From DATJUF01 sp035524095 (GTDB taxonomy: Bacteria; Desulfobacterota; Binatia; Binatales; Binataceae): a stretch of DNA of 11,199 nt. The notes beneath the pieces are model-generated. The model worked only from the letters and a program-made list of their open reading frames with translations, made no database searches and had not been told where the DNA came from. The translations under genes and the position numbers were made by a program. Below are positions 6,643 to 11,199 of this stretch, piece after piece; positions within the stretch are counted from its first letter, which is position 1; the number at the start of each line of letters is the position of its first letter. The stretch is taken from assembly GCA_035524095.1 (NCBI GenBank), contig DATKPK010000060.1, positions 1 through 11,199 on the forward strand, given 5' to 3'.

Positions 6643-7308
6643 ATGCGCATCGATCAGTCAAAGGCCCGCACTCGGATGGTGACCGAACAGCTTGAACAGC
6701 GCGGGATCAAGAACAAAAGGGTACTAACGGCGATGCGTACGGTCGAGCGCGAGCGTTTCCTACCCGGTGAGTTGGCCGAGCACGCCTACGACGACGGTCC
6801 CCTGCCCATCGGATCAGGGCAGACGATTTCGCAGCCCTACATGGTCGCCCTGATGAGCGAAGCTTCGGCGTTGATCGGCAATGAGCGCGTGCTCGAGATT
6901 GGCACAGGCTCAGGATATCAGGCGGCGATTCTGTCGCGGCTGGCGGGGCAGATTTACTCGGTTGAAATCGATCGCGGATTGCATCAGCGGGCTGGCGCGA
7001 TCCTCAGGGCGATGGGGATAGGCAATGTCATGCTGCGCTGCGGCGACGGGTCTGACGGATGGCCTGATCATGCACCATTCGACGTCGTGATTGTGACCGC
7101 GGCGATGCCAGGAATCACGCGGCCGCTGCTCGACCAGTTGCGTCCGGATGGGCGCTTGATCGCGCCTATCGGTGAAGATGAATTGCAGACACTGGTGCGA
7201 ATCGGCCGTAAGAATGGCGTATGGCAGGAAGAGTATTTCGGCGAATGCGTCTTCGTACCGATGTCGGGACGACATGGCTTCAAGGACGCGCCGCCGGACG
7301 AAACCTAG
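6643..7308 (+). CDS. pcm: Protein-L-isoaspartate O-methyltransferase
   Basis: The 221-residue product is a full-length PCMT. It methylates L-isoaspartyl residues formed by ageing of Asp and Asn in proteins, using S-adenosylmethionine, and so starts their repair. The signature GSGQTISQPYMVALM (57-71) is present, as are SAM motif I VLEIGTGSGYQAAIL (83-97), the acidic end of strand beta-2 SVEID (106-110), and GDGSDGW (134-140, usually GDGWxGW) before FDVVIVTAA (146-154). The C-terminal FVPMSGRHGF resembles the E. coli FVPL region. An in-frame TAG at 6631-6633 blocks a longer start. The ribosome-binding site is weak. The next gene is an NlpD-like lipoprotein, as in the proteobacterial surE-pcm-nlpD cluster, but surE is not upstream here. 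It appears to lead a five-gene plus-strand run. Confidence 0.96.
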   Translation: MRIDQSKARTRMVTEQLEQRGIKNKRVLTAMRTVERERFLPGELAEHAYDDGPLPIGSGQTISQPYMVALMSEASALIGNERVLEIGTGSGYQAAILSRLAGQIYSVEIDRGLHQRAGAILRAMGIGNVMLRCGDGSDGWPDHAPFDVVIVTAAMPGITRPLLDQLRPDGRLIAPIGEDELQTLVRIGRKNGVWQEEYFGECVFVPMSGRHGFKDAPPDET

Positions 7309-7385
7309 AGGGCGCCGCCTCAAAAATAAAGCGATGAGACAGGCGAAGATGGGATGATGTCGGCTGTGGTTGTGGAGTGGTGGCG

Positions 7386-8198
7386 GTGGATCAAGGTGTC
7401 GCAGCCTTAATCGAAGCGGTCAGCGATCGCCATTGGCGAAACATTCGGTTGGGCGGCTTCGGCTTGGGACTGAGCCTGATCGTGGTGATCGCGCTCGCCG
7501 GATGTTCCAGCCATTCCGATGAAACTTCACACTTTTATCCAACCCATCGAGCCGCCATCCATGTCGTTCAGCCGGGCGACACTCTTTATCATGTAGCTCA
7601 GGAATATAAGATTAGCGTTGACGCGCTGATGGCAGCGAACGAGATCGCTGATCCTCGCGAGTTGCACATTGGCGAACGCCTGATAATTCCGGGGCATCAC
7701 TCAGCAGGAACCGGTGAGCAAGACTTCGCCACCGCCTCGGCTCTCGGTCTCGGTAATCCATGGGACGTGGTCCCGGCCGATCGCCAGTTCGCATGGCCGG
7801 TGGCGGCGGGCACCGTCTCGTCCCCATTCGGGATGCGCCATGGAGCAATGCATGACGGCATCGATATCGCGGCGCCACTCGGCACTCCAATTCTGGCCGC
7901 AGATAGTGGAACCGTGATTTTCGCGGGACGGCTGCGTGGTTACGGCAACGTTGTGATTATTCAGCATAGCGCGAACTACGCGACTGTATATGGACATAAC
8001 GAGCGTAACGTGACGAGTGCGGGGGCGACCGTCGCGCGTGGTCAGGAGATCGCCGAGATGGGGATGACCGGGCGGGCGACCGGTCCAAACCTGCATTTCG
8101 AGGTGCGTTACGAGAACCATCCGCAGAATCCGCTCGCCTATCTGCCGCCACCCGTTCGAGCTGGAGGAATAACCTTTGCGCGCAACGGAGTTGACTAG
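7386..8198 (+). CDS. LysM/M23 murein endopeptidase lipoprotein (NlpD-like)
   Basis: Numbered from GTG 7386 (270 residues), the protein starts with an Arg-bearing n-region, a hydrophobic stretch (about 22-38) and the lipobox LAGC with Cys40, so it should be a lipidated envelope protein. A LysM peptidoglycan-binding domain follows at about 58-102 (HVVQPGDTLYHVAQEYKIS region). A M23 (LytM) domain spans about 135-252: MHDGIDIAAP gives zinc ligands His156 and Asp160, YGHN gives His204, and GPNLHFEVR gives His237. The first His of the usual HxH is Asn235, so one catalytic His is replaced; activity is uncertain. M23 enzymes cut peptide cross-links, and NlpD/EnvC relatives activate amidases at division. 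GGAG (7374-7377) lies 8 nt before 7386; an alternative GTG at 7377 adds three residues. It sits 77 nt after pcm and 60 nt before apt. Confidence 0.93.
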   Translation: MDQGVAALIEAVSDRHWRNIRLGGFGLGLSLIVVIALAGCSSHSDETSHFYPTHRAAIHVVQPGDTLYHVAQEYKISVDALMAANEIADPRELHIGERLIIPGHHSAGTGEQDFATASALGLGNPWDVVPADRQFAWPVAAGTVSSPFGMRHGAMHDGIDIAAPLGTPILAADSGTVIFAGRLRGYGNVVIIQHSANYATVYGHNERNVTSAGATVARGQEIAEMGMTGRATGPNLHFEVRYENHPQNPLAYLPPPVRAGGITFARNGVD

Positions 8199-8258
8199 AA
8201 TCCGGCGGAAGATTCCTAGTATCCTGCGGGCGAGTCACTAACGCTCACCTACAGAACG

Positions 8259-8780
8259 ATGACCAACGACGAACTGAAAGAATTAATACGTAATATTCCT
8301 GATTTTCCGCAGCCCGGAATCCTCTTCTACGATATCACGCCGGTGATCGCAGATTCGCGTGCGCTGGCCGCCGTGGTCGACCAAATCGCTGAACCGTGGC
8401 TTGGGAAAGTTGACATGATCGTCGGGATCGAGTCGCGCGGGTTTATAATTGGCGCGCCGGTCGCATATCGCCTTGGCGTAGGGCTGACGATCGCGCGCAA
8501 GCCCGGCAAGCTGCCCTTCCGCACCATCACCGAAAGCTACGACCTCGAGTATGGAAGCGCGTCGTTGAACATGCACGACGATTCGCTCGAAGGAAAGTCG
8601 CGAGTGCTAATCGTCGATGATCTGCTGGCAACCGGTGGGACCGCACGCGCCACTGTTGGGCTGGTCAAGCGGCTGGGTGGCAACGTCGTCGGCTGCGCGT
8701 TCATGATTGAGTTGACGGCGTTGGGCGGGCGTCAGCGGCTTGAGCCAGTCAATTGTAGCGCTCTGATCAGTTATGATTGA
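8259..8780 (+). CDS. apt: Adenine phosphoribosyltransferase
   Basis: This 173-residue protein is a full-length type I phosphoribosyltransferase that converts adenine and PRPP to AMP and pyrophosphate in the purine salvage pathway. The N-terminal IPDFPQPGILFYDITPV (13-29) is a strong APRT signature. GIESRGFI (56-63), the flexible catalytic loop KPGKLP (81-86) with YDLEYG (94-99), and the PRPP loop VLIVDDLLATGGTARA (116-131) follow in the expected order. LNMHDD (103-108) replaces the more common EIHxD, a modest variation. It lies 60 nt after the M23 lipoprotein and before the CDF transporter on the same strand. No purine riboswitch is visible in the short leader. Confidence 0.97.
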   Translation: MTNDELKELIRNIPDFPQPGILFYDITPVIADSRALAAVVDQIAEPWLGKVDMIVGIESRGFIIGAPVAYRLGVGLTIARKPGKLPFRTITESYDLEYGSASLNMHDDSLEGKSRVLIVDDLLATGGTARATVGLVKRLGGNVVGCAFMIELTALGGRQRLEPVNCSALISYD

Positions 8781-8876
8781 GGAACTTCAACATTAGGCTG
8801 CGTCGAAGATTCCAAAGAGTGTGGCCTGGCGTGGTTGTTTCGCTGGAGTACGAAGCAATTTCGCGGATCAAGTAAC

Positions 8877-9806
8877 GTGGCAGCATCAGAGGCTATCGCG
8901 ATCGGGCAGGCCAACCGGCATCAGTCGACCTCCGATAATCAGCGGCTGTGGACGGTACTCGCCGTCACCACAGCCTATTTCGTAATCGAACTGACCGCCG
9001 GATACCTGGCCAACAGCCTCGCGCTGATGACCGACGCGGTTCACCTGCTGACCGATATCGCGGCACTGTGCCTAAGCCTCTTCACACTATGGGTCGCAGC
9101 GAAACCGGCGCAAGGCGCGCGGACCTACGGCTATCTCCGCGCAGAGATTCTCGGAGCGCTGGTCAACGGCGTAATGCTGTGGGTGCTCGTGATTTTTGTC
9201 TGGATCGAGGCGGCTGGGCGGCTGCGCAATCCCGAACCGGTTAAGGGACTCGAGGTCATGATGGTCGCGGCGGTGGGAATCGGAATCAATTCGTTTTCCG
9301 CATGGATGACCGCGGGCGACGACGACGGCCATGGCCATGGCAGCGGCATGGCGCGGCGGGCAGTGTTCCTGCACGTGCTATCGGACCTCGCGAGTTCAAT
9401 CGGCGTCCTGATCGCTGGCGCGATTACCTGGCTTGCAGGACGGAGCATGGCCGATCCGGCAGTGAGTATTCTGATTGGCTGCCTGATAATTTACGGGTCT
9501 TGGGGATTGGTGCGCGAGAGCGTGGATATCCTGCTCGAATCGGTACCGCCGCATATCGACCTCAACGAAGTACGCGACGGGCTGTTGGCGGTGACGGGTA
9601 CGACCGAAGTGCATGACCTTCATGTGTGGTGCCTCGCCAGCCGCCAGTATGCATTGTCGGCGCACGCCGTGGTGGTGGCGGAGGCGGATCACGATCGTGT
9701 ATTGAGCGAAATGGCCGACGTGCTGGAGGATAAATTCAAGATCAATCACATGACCGTGCAACTCGAATGTGACAACCGCAAGGAGCGGGAGCCGGAGCAT
9801 TTCTAA
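8877..9806 (+). CDS. Cation diffusion facilitator, zinc-type (CzcD/ZitB-like)
   Basis: From GTG 8877 the product has 309 residues; a TTG at 8835 adds 14 more and cannot be excluded. It is a six-span inner-membrane CDF antiporter that exports divalent metal in exchange for protons. The transport site shows HLLTD (His56, Asp60) in helix 2 and HVLSD (His166, Asp170) in helix 5, the two-His/two-Asp pattern linked to zinc selectivity. The loop between helices 4 and 5 holds GDDDGHGHGSG (147-157), a short acidic and His-rich metal loop. The soluble C-terminal domain has HDLHVW (246-251), a later His262 and His291, and Cys298, as in dimerising CDF domains. GGA 9 nt before the GTG supports that start. 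It lies 54-96 nt after apt, depending on the start, and 35 nt before the cysteine hydrolase. Cadmium or cobalt could also be carried. Confidence 0.94.
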   Translation: MAASEAIAIGQANRHQSTSDNQRLWTVLAVTTAYFVIELTAGYLANSLALMTDAVHLLTDIAALCLSLFTLWVAAKPAQGARTYGYLRAEILGALVNGVMLWVLVIFVWIEAAGRLRNPEPVKGLEVMMVAAVGIGINSFSAWMTAGDDDGHGHGSGMARRAVFLHVLSDLASSIGVLIAGAITWLAGRSMADPAVSILIGCLIIYGSWGLVRESVDILLESVPPHIDLNEVRDGLLAVTGTTEVHDLHVWCLASRQYALSAHAVVVAEADHDRVLSEMADVLEDKFKINHMTVQLECDNRKEREPEHF

Positions 9807-9841
9807 GCGAGGCCTCGGCAGGATGATTCGAGAGGTTAACG

Positions 9842-10477
9842 ATGCAACCGGAAACCACTCTGTTTTATGATGTCGATACGCAGCGAGACTTTATCCTGCG
9901 CGGTGGGCGGCTGTGCATTGCAGGGACGGAGCGGATCATCCCGGCACTACGAGCGATGACCGAACTGGCGCGCCGGCTTGAGATACGCATCGTCGCGACC
10001 ACCGACCGTCATTTTGCGGGCGACCTGGAACTCGAACGCAATGGCGGCAAATATCCTGACCATTGCATGGACGGTACGGAAGGCCAGTTCAAGATCGAGG
10101 CGACTATGCCGCAGCATCCATTATTCATTGAAAATCGCCATTTGACTCACGTGGAGCGAGCGGCAGCGATTGCATGGCGCGGTGAACTGATTTTTGAGAA
10201 GCAGCTTTTCGACGCCTTCGCCGGTAATCGCAATACGGCGGCAATCCTCGCCGCGATACTCAGGGATTACAGCGACGTCGTGGTCTACGGCGTCTATACG
10301 GAAGTCTGCGTTGCAGATGCGGTGCGGGGCCTGCAGCACTTCGGCAAGCGGCTGCATGTCGTGACTGACGCGACGGCGGATATCGGTGACGAAGGGCCAT
10401 CCTTTCGCCAGCGCTGGCGGGACGGGGGTGTCGATCTAATGACGGTCGCCGAGGTTACGTCGCGGCTCGAATCATAG
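9842..10477 (+). CDS. Nicotinamidase-like cysteine hydrolase (isochorismatase fold)
   Basis: The 211-residue protein belongs to the isochorismatase-like cysteine hydrolases. The catalytic triad is visible: Asp12 in DVDTQRDF, Lys120 in FEKQLFDAF and Cys156 in GVYTEVCVADAV. A nicotinamidase-type metal site is also present, with Asp55 and His57 in TTDRHF and His74 in YPDHCMDGTEGQ. This set points to amide hydrolysis of nicotinamide to nicotinate for NAD salvage, in the cytoplasm. The spacing between the metal residues differs from that of classic PncA, and the subgroup also contains enzymes of unproved substrate, so the specific activity is inferred. GAGAGG (9830-9835) lies 6 nt before the ATG. 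It is the last gene of the plus-strand run; a convergent histidine phosphatase follows after 81 nt with no strong terminator between. Confidence 0.9.
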   Translation: MQPETTLFYDVDTQRDFILRGGRLCIAGTERIIPALRAMTELARRLEIRIVATTDRHFAGDLELERNGGKYPDHCMDGTEGQFKIEATMPQHPLFIENRHLTHVERAAAIAWRGELIFEKQLFDAFAGNRNTAAILAAILRDYSDVVVYGVYTEVCVADAVRGLQHFGKRLHVVTDATADIGDEGPSFRQRWRDGGVDLMTVAEVTSRLES

Positions 10478-10558
10478 GCCTCGCTTGCGAAGCCGGGCGC
10501 CAGTCCGCGAGTCTCCGCGTTAGAATTCTGAGGTCTCGCTCGCACTCAGCGTAAGTAA

Positions 10559-11199
10559 CTATTCGATATCAGCCAGATGGAATGTATCGTCGAGGAATTC
10601 GGGGCGCCACGGAGTTTTTGCAGAATCCCGAATTAAGCTCTGCATAGAGGCGAGTTCTATCACCGGTGAGACATTCGCAAGGCGTTGGGTAATCGCGCGA
10701 ACCACGCCGCGATGAGCAATGACAATTGCGGTGCCGCCGCGATCACGATGCGCGTCATCAATTAGGGCAAGCATGCGAGCAGCGCCGCGATGGACCCGCT
10801 CCAAAAACGCAGTGCGGCTCTCGCCGTGCGGATAGGCGTAATCGGAATCAAGGCGATGGTTATTCCAATGAGCGAAATCGTCGGGATGCCGGTCGCGAAT
10901 CTCATCGGCAGTGAGGCCCTCGAAGAGGCCGAAATCAATCTCAACGAATTCATCGATCAGAATCGGCTCGATGCTGGCGATGATCATTGCGCCTTCGCGC
11001 GCACGGCTCAGCGGGCTGGCGAATACCGGATCGAAACGAGCCACATCTTTGCCGTGTCCGAAGCCTTGAGCAAGGGCGGTGCGGGTGGCTTGCATTTGGC
11101 GGCGGCCGAGATCGGATAAGCCGACGTCGGTGCGGCCGTAGTAACGAATGCTCGAATTGCCCGTCGTCTCGCCATGACGAACGAGCAGCAGGCGCGATC
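10559..11199 (-). CDS. Histidine phosphatase family protein (5' end missing)
   Basis: The reverse-strand frame runs in from the right edge for 212 sense codons to a stop at 10559-10561, so the N-terminal start is missing by only a few residues. RHGE (encoded at 11168-11179) carries the phosphohistidine; YYGRTDVGLSDLGRRQ follows as in phosphoglycerate mutase/CobC-type enzymes. FASPLSRARE supplies the next active-site Arg, EIDFGLFEGL the acidic residue, and VIAHRGVVRAI the second catalytic His. The core is therefore complete. Members act on small phosphate esters in the cytoplasm: 3-phosphoglycerate, alpha-ribazole phosphate, fructose bisphosphate and others. I cannot choose among them. A cobalamin role would fit the BtuF-like gene, but that gene is 7 kb away and no cobalamin synthesis gene is present. 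It converges on the nicotinamidase-like gene. Confidence 0.93.
   Translation of the reverse strand, partial: SRLLLVRHGETTGNSSIRYYGRTDVGLSDLGRRQMQATRTALAQGFGHGKDVARFDPVFASPLSRAREGAMIIASIEPILIDEFVEIDFGLFEGLTADEIRDRHPDDFAHWNNHRLDSDYAYPHGESRTAFLERVHRGAARMLALIDDAHRDRGGTAIVIAHRGVVRAITQRLANVSPVIELASMQSLIRDSAKTPWRPEFLDDTFHLADIE

Noticed and set aside
7306..7329. Small inverted repeat followed by an A-rich stretch after pcm
   Set aside because: Only four pairs form and the tract is A-rich rather than T-rich on the coding strand, so it is not an intrinsic terminator for pcm.
9396..9800. 134-residue minus-strand open frame
   Set aside because: It is antisense to the CDF C-terminal half, whose HVLSD and HDLHVW motifs are unambiguous.
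9808..9817. Palindrome CGAGGCCTCG just after the CDF stop; AGGCCTCG recurs after the nicotinamidase-like gene
   Set aside because: Ten bases, no spacer loop and no T-run; two short GC-rich matches in 11 kb are expected by chance.
10478..10558. Possible shared terminator between convergent genes
   Set aside because: Only a four-pair stem (GCTT/AAGC) with no T-run is visible on either strand.
1..11199. tRNA, rRNA, CRISPR array, insertion sequence or phage genes
   Set aside because: I read the intergenic gaps, all under 250 bases, and saw no cloverleaf-like sequence, spaced direct repeats, terminal inverted repeats or transposase motifs.

Overview
The window looks like a piece of chromosome from a Gram-negative bacterium. 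Hand counts of several coding rows give about 58-62% GC. A lipobox-bearing LysM/M23 lipoprotein directly downstream of pcm echoes the pcm-nlpD order of proteobacterial genomes. The other block (LLM flavin oxidoreductase, CaiB/racemase family protein, class III aminotransferase) is typical of metabolically broad soil or sediment lineages such as Binatota, Rokubacteria or former Deltaproteobacteria. That placement is inference only; there is no marker gene here that fixes the phylum.

Region 1-6403 is read entirely on the minus strand. In order of transcription, an alpha/beta hydrolase and a 433-residue LLM-class flavin oxidoreductase form a probable two-gene operon that ends at a strong intrinsic terminator (4169-4204). 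Next comes an isolated, unrecognised gene of clearly lower GC (about 45%). After it come a BtuF-like metal/cobalamin-binding-fold protein without a signal peptide, a CaiB/BaiF-family protein carrying the catalytic set of alpha-methylacyl-CoA racemase, and a class III PLP aminotransferase that runs off the left edge. The catabolic-looking genes could serve oxidation and CoA-ester processing of branched or cyclic acids, but no substrate can be read from the sequence.

Region 6643-10477 is read on the plus strand with short gaps (35-97 nt): protein-L-isoaspartate methyltransferase (pcm), NlpD-like LysM/M23 lipoprotein, adenine phosphoribosyltransferase (apt), zinc-type cation diffusion facilitator and a nicotinamidase-like cysteine hydrolase. 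This is a housekeeping set: protein repair, cell-wall remodelling, purine salvage, metal efflux and probable NAD salvage. The two blocks diverge from the 239-bp region 6404-6642. A histidine phosphatase on the minus strand (10559-11199) converges on the plus block and is cut by the right edge.

No stretch longer than 300 bases lacks a gene. I saw no tRNA, rRNA, CRISPR array, insertion sequence or phage gene. I found no convincing undescribed multi-gene system. The most unusual items are the low-GC orphan gene, the cysteine cluster in the aminotransferase, the Asn in the M23 active site and the hydrolase/LLM pair.
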